Numbered from the stretch's first letter, positions 17,501-27,379 are shown. The stretch is DNA of 64,000 bases from Ignatzschineria ureiclastica (GCF_003121845.1 NZ_QEWQ01000006.1:124001-188000); one strand, 5' to 3'. The notes: generated by a model from the sequence alone, not told the origin. Numbers and translations are program-made.

Positions 17501-19339
17501 CTATCCCTCTTTTTTCATTTGCTCAACCAATGCCTTACCAGTGGCATTCAGCCTCCAATAAGATTGTCTGTCCGTATGCCAATTCTCACAATAAGGGGAT
17601 AAAGCACCTCTCATCAGCATCAGCACATTTTTCAATCCCAATGTTTGTTCAATCATTTGAATAGAGGCACCCGAATGCTCATACAAATAAAATAATACTT
17701 TACGTTCTCGATCTAATAGTGATCGAGATTTATCATTGAAAAGGACTGTTACACTATTCGTTGAAGATAGTGAAGATCTGCCAGGATTCATCATGGGTTT
17801 ATTAGCAGGAACTCTCCCTGACTTCTCAATCATCATATATTTATATCGATGAATAATATTAGGATCATCCGTTAAACAGGTAACATCCAGAGAAATTCCT
17901 TGATCGACTAAAAAGTCTAATGTAGTTACAATCCATGTGGAGTTATGAGTGATACCTTTATAAGGAAGATTGGGGTTCTGTTTTTGATACTCTTTAACTA
18001 TTCCATCCTCTAATAGATCCCCTCTATTTAATGGGCCTCTAAAATGAAAATTCATCAATCTTTCTGAAGGCCGCTTGAGATAAATCCATAAACGAAAATT
18101 ATGAGATCCCTCAATTAAATGGAAATCCCCACAATCAAGATAGATAATGGAGTGTTGCGATAAATCACCAAGCTTTATATGAGTTTTGCTAAATCTCTCT
18201 TTTCCTAGAAATTTATTAATGCTCAGCTCTGCTGTAGAACCCATCATTAATCGAGCATTACGCACTAATTTTAAGTGAATTAATCCCTCTAAAAAGCGTT
18301 TACGCGCAGGGAACATTCGTAATAAATCAGAATCACGATGCTCTTCACCATATGCTTCCACTGCTTTTAAGAAGAGCCCCAGATCCAACCCTGCTAAAGC
18401 CGCTAAAACCTTCGCTCGACGCGCTTCACCCAAAACACTCCAATAGCGGTAAGATGCACCTGTTTTTTGACCTAAACGTGGATCTCCTGCAATCTTAATA
18501 ATCCAGTTTGTCCACTCTTCTGATGGTGGCATTTCGGAACGATCTAATAAAATACAAATCGCCTCGTATCCTAATGTATGGCCAGATAAATGAGGTGTTG
18601 AATAGACTTCTACATCACTCAGTTCCGTTAAAATCTTATGATATTGACCTAACGGGATTTCTTTTAACTGTTCCAAATAATATTGTTGATAGCAAATATC
18701 GTAATAACGGCCGGTAGGTGCAATTTTAAAAATAGAGGTCTCTTCTAGTAATATTTGTAAGGCAATATTCTCTTTCACGGAGGTTTGGACAATATTTTCA
18801 ACTCCATTTTTATCAAAAAGATAGTGAAAAGATCGGTATAACTGAAATAAATCCTGATGTTGATTGATCTGATCATCTCTACTGTGTTCAAAACGCTTTC
18901 GTAATTGAGTACGAATCATATTTTGAAACAAATTAATAGGTTGCCCTCTCTCTTCCTCAGAAACATATTGATTTAAGCGATCATAATAATAAATATAAAG
19001 GCCGATCAACGTTTGTAACGCTAGTGTCGTTAAATGCTGATGTTGATCCCTTATCAGCTCTAAACGCGCTATTGTAATGCTTTTTTGCAGATAATCCTCT
19101 GATTCAGACCACAAGGTAAAAAGAGCTCGGACAAAAGAGCGTTGCGCTATTTTTGCATCCAATTCATCCCAACGCTCTTTATCTATCAAATCACGCAGTA
19201 GATCGATTTTTAATTTGACACTCTTCCCCGTATTATTAAGCGTATTAGCAATCGTCTCTAATTCATCATTAAGCTTTTGCCATGCCTCAATATTAATAGA
19301 CTCTGGCAGATTAAAACGAATTTTCGGGAGTCGATTCAT
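17501..19339 (-). CDS. zorC: Zorya type I ZorC
   Basis: A 612-aa cytosolic, helix-rich protein between ZorB and ZorD. The family is known for an EH-signature domain and is thought to act with ZorD on DNA; I identify it by position and size rather than by a sharp motif. The open frame extends to 19486, but that would overlap zorB by about 145 bp. I choose the ATG at 19339 (MNRLPKIRFNLPESI), which lies 1 bp past the zorB stop with a GGGGGG ribosome site inside the end of zorB. A weaker in-frame ATG lies at 19372. The C-terminal ~80 residues (RSLLDRERKVLFYLYEHSG) look like a small winged-helix domain (inference). Confidence 0.85.
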   Translation of the reverse strand: MNRLPKIRFNLPESINIEAWQKLNDELETIANTLNNTGKSVKLKIDLLRDLIDKERWDELDAKIAQRSFVRALFTLWSESEDYLQKSITIARLELIRDQHQHLTTLALQTLIGLYIYYYDRLNQYVSEEERGQPINLFQNMIRTQLRKRFEHSRDDQINQHQDLFQLYRSFHYLFDKNGVENIVQTSVKENIALQILLEETSIFKIAPTGRYYDICYQQYYLEQLKEIPLGQYHKILTELSDVEVYSTPHLSGHTLGYEAICILLDRSEMPPSEEWTNWIIKIAGDPRLGQKTGASYRYWSVLGEARRAKVLAALAGLDLGLFLKAVEAYGEEHRDSDLLRMFPARKRFLEGLIHLKLVRNARLMMGSTAELSINKFLGKERFSKTHIKLGDLSQHSIIYLDCGDFHLIEGSHNFRLWIYLKRPSERLMNFHFRGPLNRGDLLEDGIVKEYQKQNPNLPYKGITHNSTWIVTTLDFLVDQGISLDVTCLTDDPNIIHRYKYMMIEKSGRVPANKPMMNPGRSSLSSTNSVTVLFNDKSRSLLDRERKVLFYLYEHSGASIQMIEQTLGLKNVLMLMRGALSPYCENWHTDRQSYWRLNATGKALVEQMKKEG

Positions 19340-19340
19340 A

Positions 19341-20099
19341 CTATCCCCCCAGCTTTGCTTTAATCGCTTCATAATCAGTACTATCAGGTCGCCTAATTGT
19401 AAAGCGGATATCAATGCGCCGATTCTTCTTGTAATCTTCTTCTGTAATTTGCTCCATAATGACAGGTCTTGTTTCGCCATAGCCACTTACAGAGAACAAT
19501 GGGGAATTCTCTTTATTCAGCATCCGATCTAATGCCATATTATCTGGTAATTTCTGATTCCAAAACTGCCATAATGATATTGAGCGAAATGTTGAAAGCC
19601 CCCAATTCCCCTTACCTGACAATCCACTAAGAGGACGCTTATCGGTATGCCCCTCTATAAAAATAGTATCGAGATACTCTAAACGATCCTCTTTATTAAT
19701 GACTCGATAAAGGGTTTCACCTATTTTTTGTGCTGTATCGGCATAACGCGGGAGTATTTCATAGGCACCGGTATCAAAACCTAGTAATTCATTGGGAATC
19801 CGTAAAACAGTATAATTCTCGCTAATCTCAACATTGATGCCCTCTTGCTTTAATTCTTGAGCCACCTCTATCAAGATCGTTTTCCGAACCTCTTCTGCTT
19901 TCTTTAATAGCAAGATCTCTTCATTAAACTCTTGCACCTGTTTATCAAAAGCCTTTTGTCGCTCCATTAACTGTAGTATTAAAACAATAGAAGCTAAAAT
20001 AAAAACCATCAAAAGCGCAGACATCATGTCAGAAAAAGACATCCAATAAGGATTTTCCTCATCACGCTTTTTATTTTTTTTAAAAGGAATTCTTCTCAT
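19341..20099 (-). CDS. zorB: Zorya ZorB, MotB-like stator subunit with OmpA domain
   Basis: A 252-aa inner-membrane protein. After a basic N-terminus a single membrane segment (about 20-46, MSFSDMMSALLMVFILASIV) carries Asp24 at the place of the proton-channel Asp of MotB and ZorB. A coiled linker (47-75) and an OmpA-type peptidoglycan-binding domain follow (IFIEGHTDKRPLSG and GYGETRPV to RRIDIRF). In known Zorya complexes ZorB dimers sit inside a ZorA pentamer and form a proton-driven motor anchored to the cell wall. It lies 15 bp after zorA and is followed by zorC. The key Asp and the OmpA motif are present, so it looks functional. Confidence 0.95.
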   Translation of the reverse strand: MRRIPFKKNKKRDEENPYWMSFSDMMSALLMVFILASIVLILQLMERQKAFDKQVQEFNEEILLLKKAEEVRKTILIEVAQELKQEGINVEISENYTVLRIPNELLGFDTGAYEILPRYADTAQKIGETLYRVINKEDRLEYLDTIFIEGHTDKRPLSGLSGKGNWGLSTFRSISLWQFWNQKLPDNMALDRMLNKENSPLFSVSGYGETRPVIMEQITEEDYKKNRRIDIRFTIRRPDSTDYEAIKAKLGG

Positions 20100-20114
20100 A
20101 ACCTATTTTTCCTT

Positions 20115-21890
20115 TTAAAATTTGCCAGAATATTTAGATTTCACTTCTATTTCATCCACCAAATCACCAATCGTAGCGACAATTTTACTCATATTGTTCG
20201 CAAAGCTAATCGTCTGGGTATTCCACTCTTTGAATCGATCTGCTATTTGATTAGTCACCTGCTCATTGTAGTCGATCAAAGATTCGCGTACTGATTCTTT
20301 AAGCCTATCCACTTCACCCACAAGTAGATCTGTTATGCCGGCAAATTCATTACCAAGATCGTCTAAAAATTTAGTCTGATGCTCTTCTAAATTTTTAAAG
20401 CCATCATTAGCAAGCTCAGCGCTTCGCCCTAGAACATTACAGGTCTCTTTTAATGACATAGAGATTTCTGCTAATGCGTCAAACTGACTATCAAGCAATG
20501 TAGCAACTTCATTATTCTTTTCACTTGCTTTTTCGACATTTTGGGCCACATGAACTAAGGTTTCATTAAATGAATCCACTAACTGTTTCAGATTATTTGA
20601 TAATAGCCCTAGCTGATTACTACTATTATCGAGGTGTTGACCATTTATCCGCATGGTTTCTGTTACATTCTGAAGTTGAGTCAATAAAGCCTCATGTTGA
20701 GATAATAATCTTGCGGTAACTTCTTGTTGCGCTTTTTCAGATTCTGAAGTCGATTGTAAAAAAGATTCATATTGCTCGCGCATCTGCGCTAATTGCTGGT
20801 TAACAATCTCTTGTCGCGCCTGTTCTTGCTCTGAAATTTGTGTTGCTTGTTGTTGTTGCACTTCGAGGAATGATTTGAGTTCTGTTCCCATTTGAAGTGC
20901 TGCCTGATTTACAGTATCTCCCGCAGCTCTTAATTGCATCTCTTGAGCCTTTCCCGCAGAATGTAAGCCGTCAGTAAATCGATCAATAAGTCCCTCTAAA
21001 GCTGCAGTAGAATGATCTTGCGTTGTCGTTATTAATGAGTCAATCGCTGGCTTCATAACATTGTTAAGAGCGACCGTAATTGCTTCCTCTAATCCCTGAC
21101 TTAATCCTCTCACGGCCTCTTGCATGGTAGAGCCTAATTTCTCATGAAGCTCTTGCAACGCCTCTTTACTCTCTTCGGTATTATTCGCAATTTTTTGCAA
21201 ATTTTGCTCTGAAGTAATCGCGGGGAAAATCTCTTGTATTAAGCCATTCAGATTATCAATTTTTGTCGTAATGCTACGCTCAACGGATTTTTCAACGAAA
21301 TTTAAGATTAAGCTTAATAAAACGCCCCAAATGGAAGTCATAAAAGCAAAAGAGATTCCCGCAACTAATTGACCTATACCACTTTTTAATACCTCAATTT
21401 CATCACTATGAATATCTAGCCCGCGAAGCCCTGTAACAAGACCCACAAACGTTCCTAATACACCGGCAGCCACCAATAAACTAGGAATAGAAGATAGTAA
21501 CCGATTATGTGTAATTGCAGAGGCTAACGTCTCAGTATTAAAATAATATTCTGAATCGATACTACTATAGACTTTTTCATCTTGAGAATTAAAAATTAAA
21601 GTATCCTTATAATCTTTGGCCAACTCCCCTGTTTTTAGATCTCTAATAGCAGAAATATCTTGCTCAAACTCATATTTTTGTAGATAAACATCTTGATCCT
21701 TATACTTTTGAAATAACTGTACTAAACTATTAATTTTATGAATACTGCTTCTTTTCTTTACAAAGATATAGCTACAACAATAAACACATATAGCGAATAA
21801 AATTAAGATAAAAAGCGCTGTTAAACCATCTTCATGCAACTGGAATAACGATGAAAAATCTGGCAGTAAATTCAAAAAAACATCTTTCAT
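20115..21890 (-). CDS. zorA: Zorya ZorA, MotA/TolQ/ExbB-like motor subunit with long tail
   Basis: A 591-aa membrane protein and first gene of the Zorya operon. It has a membrane helix near 20-45, and a MotA/ExbB core with helices at about 135-155 (LLVAAGVLGTFVGLVTGL) and 172-198 (LVAGISFAFMTSIWGVLLSL). A tail of some 380 residues follows, almost all helix and rich in Gln and Glu (EQEQARQEIVNQQLAQMREQ). In Zorya the ZorA tail forms a long cytoplasmic rod that is thought to pass the sensed signal to ZorC and ZorD. The ATG at 21890 lacks a strong ribosome site. A TATAAT hexamer lies about 40 bp upstream on this strand. Confidence 0.94.
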   Translation of the reverse strand: MKDVFLNLLPDFSSLFQLHEDGLTALFILILFAICVYCCSYIFVKKRSSIHKINSLVQLFQKYKDQDVYLQKYEFEQDISAIRDLKTGELAKDYKDTLIFNSQDEKVYSSIDSEYYFNTETLASAITHNRLLSSIPSLLVAAGVLGTFVGLVTGLRGLDIHSDEIEVLKSGIGQLVAGISFAFMTSIWGVLLSLILNFVEKSVERSITTKIDNLNGLIQEIFPAITSEQNLQKIANNTEESKEALQELHEKLGSTMQEAVRGLSQGLEEAITVALNNVMKPAIDSLITTTQDHSTAALEGLIDRFTDGLHSAGKAQEMQLRAAGDTVNQAALQMGTELKSFLEVQQQQATQISEQEQARQEIVNQQLAQMREQYESFLQSTSESEKAQQEVTARLLSQHEALLTQLQNVTETMRINGQHLDNSSNQLGLLSNNLKQLVDSFNETLVHVAQNVEKASEKNNEVATLLDSQFDALAEISMSLKETCNVLGRSAELANDGFKNLEEHQTKFLDDLGNEFAGITDLLVGEVDRLKESVRESLIDYNEQVTNQIADRFKEWNTQTISFANNMSKIVATIGDLVDEIEVKSKYSGKF

Positions 21891-21960
21891 TTAAGTATCA
21901 TCTTTGTAAAAACAAATAAAAGACGAATTATACATTAATATGACTGTTTCTACCTACGCA
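21891..21960 (-). promoter_or_regulatory. Probable zorABCD promoter
   Basis: Minus-strand TATAAT at 21932-21927, about 37 bp before the zorA ATG. No good -35 is seen at the right distance, so the promoter may be weak or activator-dependent. The four zor genes are spaced by 1-15 bp and form one operon. Confidence 0.45.
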
Positions 21961-22112
21961 TCTCTAGAAACATTAAGTATTATTTAGGTCTAAGAAAACT
22001 TATTATGCTTCTAGAAATAGATAATTTTTCCACATTTTAAAAGGAACTATCCCTAAGATAAGGTATCTATTACAAGCCAATATTAGCGATTAGATAAAAA
22101 GGTGAATCACTA

Positions 22113-22318
22113 AGAAAATTAATCTCATCGCCGGAGCGAATGACCTCGTTCTTCCAGCTATCCCGCGCCGGCAGGTTTGGCATCTTGAGTGCCGAGAAAT
22201 ATCTTGAATGCCGGGATCTGATTCATTGCCGAGAGATTGAGAATCGCTCTCCCGCGGGCGCGCGGTTGTGCTGGACTTGCAAACATTCCCTCCCGCCGTG
22301 AATCTGCTTTATTAAGAA
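22113..22318 (+). repeat. Dispersed island repeat, rightmost copy
   Basis: Full copy of the variant-middle type (GAATGCCGGGATCTGATTCA), with CCTCCCGCCGTGAATCTG at its end as in the 1007 copy. It is the last copy in the window; none occurs right of the 33-bp direct repeat that begins 32 bp later. Confidence 0.88.
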
Positions 22319-22350
22319 TGCAAAAATTTCAGAAAGACTGCTCAACTCGC

Positions 22351-22383
22351 TTTACCACCAAACTTACCACCATTAAGTTGGCT
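22351..22383 (+). repeat. 33-bp direct repeat, left copy
   Basis: Identical to 32430-32462 over exactly 33 bases (TTTACCACCAAACTTACC to AAGTTGGCT). The complement contains two GGTGGTAA motifs 12 bp apart. The flanking bases differ at both ends. The two copies enclose the IS3 remnant, the six-gene dynamin/HerA/toxin operon and the Fic remnant (10.1 kb). Confidence 0.9.
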
Positions 22384-22455
22384 TGTAATCCCCTAAAAAT
22401 AATACCGACTATAAGTAGAATTTTCTCATATTATTTATCTTAGGAGAAATTAACT

Positions 22456-23104
22456 ATGAAAAAATCAAAATTCACAGACACACAAATCATGTCGATCTTA
22501 AAGCAGAATGAATCAGGCGTGAAAGTGACTGATTTATGTCGAGAGTATGGGATTAGTTCGGCGACATTTTATAAGTGGCGTTCAAAATATGGTGGCATGG
22601 ATGCATCGATGATTACTCGGCTAAAAGAGCTAAAAGCGGAGAATGCAAGACTCAAGATATCTCCATTCGTTTGGTTTGTGAGATATTTGGAATTAGCAAA
22701 ACAGCTTTTCACTATCAGGCCAAAGCTACGTCAGAAAACAAACTCATTGAAACTTGGTTGCTAAGCTCATAAGCGTTGGGGTTTGGTTTATGTTTTGATT
22801 ATTTGAGAAATATTCAAAAGTTCCAATGGAATCATAAGCGAGTTTTAAGGGTTTATCGGGAAGGTCTTTGTGTGGATATTGATTTTAGTTTACCGACAGA
22901 AAAAGTGATTCGATCCTTAGAGAGAGTTATTGAGTGGAGAGGAAAGCCTGCAGCGATTCGATATGATAATGATCCCGAATATATCAGTCAGAAATTAATT
23001 GATTGGGCTAATTCAAAGAACGTAATCAACCTAGAAAAGCGTTAAGATATTTAACGCCTTATGAGTTTTTAGCTAAAAACGCATCTGTTGCACTCCGTAT
23101 TTGA
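22456..23104 (+). pseudogene. IS3-family transposase remnant
   Basis: OrfA begins intact (MKKSKFTDTQIMSILKQNES, IS3-type helix-turn-helix, YGISSATFYKWRSKYGG) but runs into the OrfB N-terminus with the middle missing (SIRLVCEIFGISKTAFHYQ in another frame). A piece of the DDE catalytic domain follows (LPTEKVIRSLERVIEWRGKP, RYDNDPEYIS), then the OrfB C-terminus in a third frame (RKALRYLTPYEFLAKNA) ending at TGA 23102-23104. Several internal deletions and frameshifts remove most of OrfB, so the element cannot move by itself. It lies between the left 33-bp repeat and the immunity gene. Confidence 0.9.
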
Positions 23105-23195
23105 ATCTACAAATATATGTAAATTGGATCTTTCATCCTAATCAAACATAATAAGACACCTTATAGAATATATCCTTGAACAAGCCCCATAAATT

Positions 23196-23621
23196 TCATA
23201 CTAACTTATCAATTAAACTCAATAAAGGTAGATTCAAATCATATTCTAAACCTGTCTCATGCCAATAAAAAATGACATTTTTCGAATTTCTGGCTAGACA
23301 GAAATAATTACCTGATGGATCAATAGCTAAAGGTATTAAATTCTCATCAATCGATCCCTGTAAGCTTTTATATGTTGTAAAAACATTTTCTACATCATCT
23401 TCATTAAATGACAATAACTTATCAAATATAAACTCTTTACCGGATTTCTCCTCCATTAATTCATTTTTTATTGGCCTACCATTATTATGGGACAATATAA
23501 ATGGAATGAGTTTTTCATCTAAAATATAAGATGTGAGTTTCTCGAAATTTTTAATATTTGATACATCCACATTATTTTTTATGTATTTCCAACCAACTAC
23601 TGCTTGTTTATCTGTTGTCAT
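23196..23621 (-). CDS. SUKH (SMI1/KNR4) family immunity protein
   Basis: A 141-aa acidic protein with the SUKH-type pattern: LIPFILSHNNGRP near residues 38-50, LIPLAIDPSGNYFCLARNSK at about 98-117 and a following VIFYWHE. SUKH proteins bind and neutralise toxins, often nucleases of the HNH/EndoVII group, in polymorphic toxin loci. The start (ATG 23621) overlaps the end of the WHH nuclease gene by 14 bp, the usual arrangement for a toxin followed by its own immunity gene. It is the last gene of the operon; I see no clear terminator before the IS3 remnant. Confidence 0.87.
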   Translation of the reverse strand: MTTDKQAVVGWKYIKNNVDVSNIKNFEKLTSYILDEKLIPFILSHNNGRPIKNELMEEKSGKEFIFDKLLSFNEDDVENVFTTYKSLQGSIDENLIPLAIDPSGNYFCLARNSKNVIFYWHETGLEYDLNLPLLSLIDKLV

Positions 23622-24192
23622 TTCCGCCTCCCCAAATTACCTGGCCACCTGTATGTCCTGTTTTGTCATGCGTATCTTTATCCACTAATTGTAGCTTCCC
23701 CGGGTCTTCAGAATGATGCCAAACATAGCCATCAGGTCTATCACCATTTGCTATTTGCACTAACTGCTCTTCCGTAAATTGTTTTCTAAACTCAGGGTCT
23801 TTTTCGCATTTTTCTTTTAATGCTTGGTTTGCATCGTTAAATTGTTCTTTATTACTTGCCTCATATTTCTCTGTATCTAATTGATGTTCAAAAGTAACTT
23901 CAAATTGAGGGAAAACACCTTCAATAATCTCACCATCATGCTCTATACTTTTTCTCTCAAAAGGCACACCTGTTACTGGATGAACATCCCCCTCTAAAGA
24001 TGAGTTTCTACACTCAATATGTCTTTTAACTGGTTGTTCTCCAACCTCTGATATTTGCTCTTCTTGTTCTACATCTTTATTACTCTCCACTGCAGAACAA
24101 GTGACATCATTCTTCACGTCTTGTACATCCCTTTTATCCTTCACAGGATCTTTAATACGCTCCATATTATTACTAACTGTTTTCTCTAACAC
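23608..24192 (-). CDS. WHH-type HNH/EndoVII nuclease toxin
   Basis: A 194-aa protein whose C-terminal ~115 residues match the WHH nuclease family: HPVTGVPFERK (about 71-81), then DGYVWHHSEDPGKLQLV (about 153-169) and HTGGQVIWGGG near the end. The WHH histidines and the later His would bind metal and cut DNA (family knowledge). The first ~65 residues are acidic and probably disordered. There is no signal peptide and no known trafficking domain, unlike a full-length polymorphic toxin. It starts with GTG at 24192, overlapping the HerA gene by 7 bp; the immunity gene overlaps its end. The tight coupling suggests the ATPase handles or is activated with this nuclease (inference). Confidence 0.88.
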   Translation of the reverse strand: MLEKTVSNNMERIKDPVKDKRDVQDVKNDVTCSAVESNKDVEQEEQISEVGEQPVKRHIECRNSSLEGDVHPVTGVPFERKSIEHDGEIIEGVFPQFEVTFEHQLDTEKYEASNKEQFNDANQALKEKCEKDPEFRKQFTEEQLVQIANGDRPDGYVWHHSEDPGKLQLVDKDTHDKTGHTGGQVIWGGGNDNR

Positions 24193-27100
24193 TCAATCAC
24201 CTCTGCTTTCACATATCCCATCATCTGATCTAGTAATTTATAAGCATAAACAGAATGATTAATTCTTTCCTGCAATACTGAGTACAATTCTTTATTACTT
24301 TCAAATTCATTAAAATTAATATCAAAAATATCAGATAATACATCTATTAATACTTGTTTATTTCGATCTTCCAATAACACCAATGATTTCCCATTTTTAA
24401 AATCTATATATGCATTCATCAAATGCCCTCTGGTAAAACCTCTCAATTTTAATTTTTGAAGACCAATTTTAATGTTTTGCGGAATCACCAAAGAATTATT
24501 GCCATGCGTTTCATTAAATAACATCTGCAAAATCGTGATTCTAAATCCAGCCTCAGAAACCATTTCTGAATACACTGCATTATGATCATAAATATTATTT
24601 TCACTTTGAGTAAAGTGTTTAATTTTGCACAATACCGGTTCTAACCAATCATTTTGACTAACCACAGCAATACCTGGTGGTAATTTTGATAATTCATCTA
24701 GTTGTTCATCTTTTAAACCTATAGATTTTCCTGCAGCTCTTCGATCATTTTCTTCCGGTAATCTCATAATAATCTTGGTATTTGTATTACGAATCGCAGA
24801 TATATCTACAGCTCCTGGTGATTGATCTACAATAATAAATCCTTCCCCATAAGTTCTCATTTCAGCAATTGAATTACTAAGCATTTCAACAGACTTAGAC
24901 TCCAAACTTTGCCCTCCTTCTTGTCCTGCTGATGTTGTTGCTTTCAAAATATTGTGAGCTTCTTCTAGAACAGTAACATGCTTCAAAGGTAAATTCATGC
25001 CACCTTCATCCATTCTGTGCTCATTTAAACGAACCAACAAAATCCCTGTAATTAATGCTTTAGTATCAGATGCACCCGCTCTGCTTAAGTCAATAATACA
25101 ACTTTTATCAAATAACTTTTTAGGATTTATTTCATCTGATGTGAAGATTTCACCATTTAATCCATTAGTCAAAGATCTTATTCTTGTAACCAATGAACCA
25201 TTATAATTAGCTTTTACTTCCTCTGAAAAATCAGAGTTTTTAACCACTTTTTCTAGTGAAACCAAAACATCTACAAAAGAAGGATAAATAGTTGGGGTAA
25301 ATTTATTTTTAGAAGTTTGCAATGACCAACCACAGTCTTCATAGGCATCTAAAATAGCTTCTTTTAGAACAGCAGGCATAGCAGCATACATTGGCCAACA
25401 TACATTAAATATCTCAACTAAACGATCAACATGCTCGTGAACATGAATACTTTCAGGAAAAGCAAAAGGATTAATTCTCAATAAATTACTTAAGCTTGGA
25501 TTAGTTCCATAAACAGTAACATCATCTGAATTTCCAAATACATGCTTATATTCCCCTTTAGCTGGCTCAATCACTAAAAAAGGAACATTATTCTGCTGTA
25601 ATTGCTCTAAAATTTCATATGTAGTATTACTTTTTCCTGATCCTGTAGATCCTGTAATAAACATATGCTTTGTCAATTCATTAACATTCAAAGCAACTTT
25701 TTGCTTCCTAGTTTTCCATAAATGCCAAATATCGCCCAATACTATAGATTTATCATCAGCATTATTTGTCTTTCTCTGTCCATCTAGTAATTGTATTTGT
25801 CGACCAAAAGATTGAGCTTCAATCACAACAGTACCCGATGTAGATTTACGAGGTAAACCTAGTTGTACACTCATTTCTTTTCCTGAAATTAAAGTTGCGG
25901 GTGTTAAAGAGTTGATATTCTCTTTTTGTAAAAAATCCGCATACAGTCTAGGATGTGAGAAATTACATAACCATTTTTTCACCTCTTTAGTTTTGCTCTG
26001 ATCTCGATCTAATGACCAAGTTGTTAAAGCTGAAAACTCTGAGTTTGAGTTTTGGCCACGTATTAATCCTAGATACATACTCGCTAAGGATTCTGAAGTA
26101 GATAAGTGTTCACCAAAAAAATAAGCCGCACTGTGCCATCCACCAAAACATCTAGCTTCCTCGATTCTTTCAAATTGTTTATCTATTTGTTTTAATAAAT
26201 TATCAATTCCTTTATTAAGGCTTTCGATAGACATTGTTTTACTTGTACCGGTTGTTTTTCCTGTAGTATCTGTAGTAGTTGTGCCTACTGTATAAGTATT
26301 TGTATCAGTTGTACCTCTAGAAGAACTCTGATTGCTCCCTGTAGTTTCTGCTTTAGTTGTAGATTCACTTTTTCCTTTGGTTTCATTGCCTTGAAAAGCC
26401 ATCGCAAATGCCCCAGCTCCAGCACCGATAGCCATAGCGACAAGAGGATTAACTAACTTTAATCCCCCTGCAATAGCTCCTCCCGCACCAATTGCAGTTG
26501 CTGCGCCCGAAGCAAGTTTAGAAGTAAATGTACCTTTACTTATAGACTCATTAGTACCCTCTGTTACAGAGGAACTTGAAGTAATCGAAGTACCTGTTGT
26601 TTCTGTAAGAGCAACACTCTTACCCAATGATTCAGATATATTAGTGCTCAAAGCATGAGTAATAGATTCATTATCATTCTGGCCATAAGTCAAAGTCTGC
26701 TTTAAAAATGGAGATAACTGATTAGCAACTAATTCATAACCAAGTTTTACCACTTCCAATTCATTATTTGAAATAGGTTCAGCCAAAATTAAAGCCTGAT
26801 AATCTTTGCCTTCAGATGCATCAATGAGTCTTTCAATACCTTGCATGTAATCATGACCATTTTCTAATGCCAAAGATGGAACACCAGAAACAGAAGTAAT
26901 CGCTTTTGTTTTATCATCTTTAATTTTGGATAATAAATTACTGACATCTGCATTTTCTACAGGCGATAATAAACTACCATCAAAATGTCCGTTGAAGCAT
27001 TCTTCTAATAATTTTCCAGCTATTAAACCTTGTACCTTCTTTGCTTGACCACGAATACCGATATAAAGATCCGTTTTTGATTCATTGGAATCAATATATA

Positions 27101-27365
27101 TAAAAACGGTATAGCCAGCTGTACCTATTGCACTGTAAATAGCAGATAAACTTTCTTGTATTGAGAGCTTACTATCAAAGACAATTCGATCTAACTTATA
27201 TAATCTAATATCGGCAGATAAACTTAATTCATTTTTTTTAAAAAAAGTATCTACAGAATAGTGCATCAAATCATTCAAATAACCTTTATTGATAATATAG
27301 CTAGCATTTTCAAGCGCATAACTTGCTTTATCTAAACTACGCTCAATTTCCACAATATCAGACAT
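24186..27365 (-). CDS. HerA/DUF87-type ATPase with hydrophobic and Ser/Thr-rich insert
   Basis: A 1059-aa P-loop ATPase of the HerA/FtsK superfamily. Walker A GSTGSGKS lies near 570-578, with IEPAKGEYKHVFG after it; Walker B VTVLEEAHNIL is near 796-806; DQSPGAVD and MRLPEENDRRAAGKSIG follow, typical of HerA/DUF87 proteins that pump DNA or protein through a hexameric ring. Before the motor, a Ser/Thr-rich stretch flanks a Gly/Ala-rich hydrophobic segment (about 288-325) that could cross or insert into a membrane. The N-terminal ~230 residues are not recognised. It follows the 312-aa gene by 14 bp and overlaps the nuclease gene. Its role here could be toxin export, DNA translocation or defence; the sequence does not decide. 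Confidence 0.82.
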   Translation of the reverse strand: MSDIVEIERSLDKASYALENASYIINKGYLNDLMHYSVDTFFKKNELSLSADIRLYKLDRIVFDSKLSIQESLSAIYSAIGTAGYTVFIYIDSNESKTDLYIGIRGQAKKVQGLIAGKLLEECFNGHFDGSLLSPVENADVSNLLSKIKDDKTKAITSVSGVPSLALENGHDYMQGIERLIDASEGKDYQALILAEPISNNELEVVKLGYELVANQLSPFLKQTLTYGQNDNESITHALSTNISESLGKSVALTETTGTSITSSSSVTEGTNESISKGTFTSKLASGAATAIGAGGAIAGGLKLVNPLVAMAIGAGAGAFAMAFQGNETKGKSESTTKAETTGSNQSSSRGTTDTNTYTVGTTTTDTTGKTTGTSKTMSIESLNKGIDNLLKQIDKQFERIEEARCFGGWHSAAYFFGEHLSTSESLASMYLGLIRGQNSNSEFSALTTWSLDRDQSKTKEVKKWLCNFSHPRLYADFLQKENINSLTPATLISGKEMSVQLGLPRKSTSGTVVIEAQSFGRQIQLLDGQRKTNNADDKSIVLGDIWHLWKTRKQKVALNVNELTKHMFITGSTGSGKSNTTYEILEQLQQNNVPFLVIEPAKGEYKHVFGNSDDVTVYGTNPSLSNLLRINPFAFPESIHVHEHVDRLVEIFNVCWPMYAAMPAVLKEAILDAYEDCGWSLQTSKNKFTPTIYPSFVDVLVSLEKVVKNSDFSEEVKANYNGSLVTRIRSLTNGLNGEIFTSDEINPKKLFDKSCIIDLSRAGASDTKALITGILLVRLNEHRMDEGGMNLPLKHVTVLEEAHNILKATTSAGQEGGQSLESKSVEMLSNSIAEMRTYGEGFIIVDQSPGAVDISAIRNTNTKIIMRLPEENDRRAAGKSIGLKDEQLDELSKLPPGIAVVSQNDWLEPVLCKIKHFTQSENNIYDHNAVYSEMVSEAGFRITILQMLFNETHGNNSLVIPQNIKIGLQKLKLRGFTRGHLMNAYIDFKNGKSLVLLEDRNKQVLIDVLSDIFDINFNEFESNKELYSVLQERINHSVYAYKLLDQMMGYVKAEVIEC

Positions 27366-27379
27366 AATAATTCTCTAAA

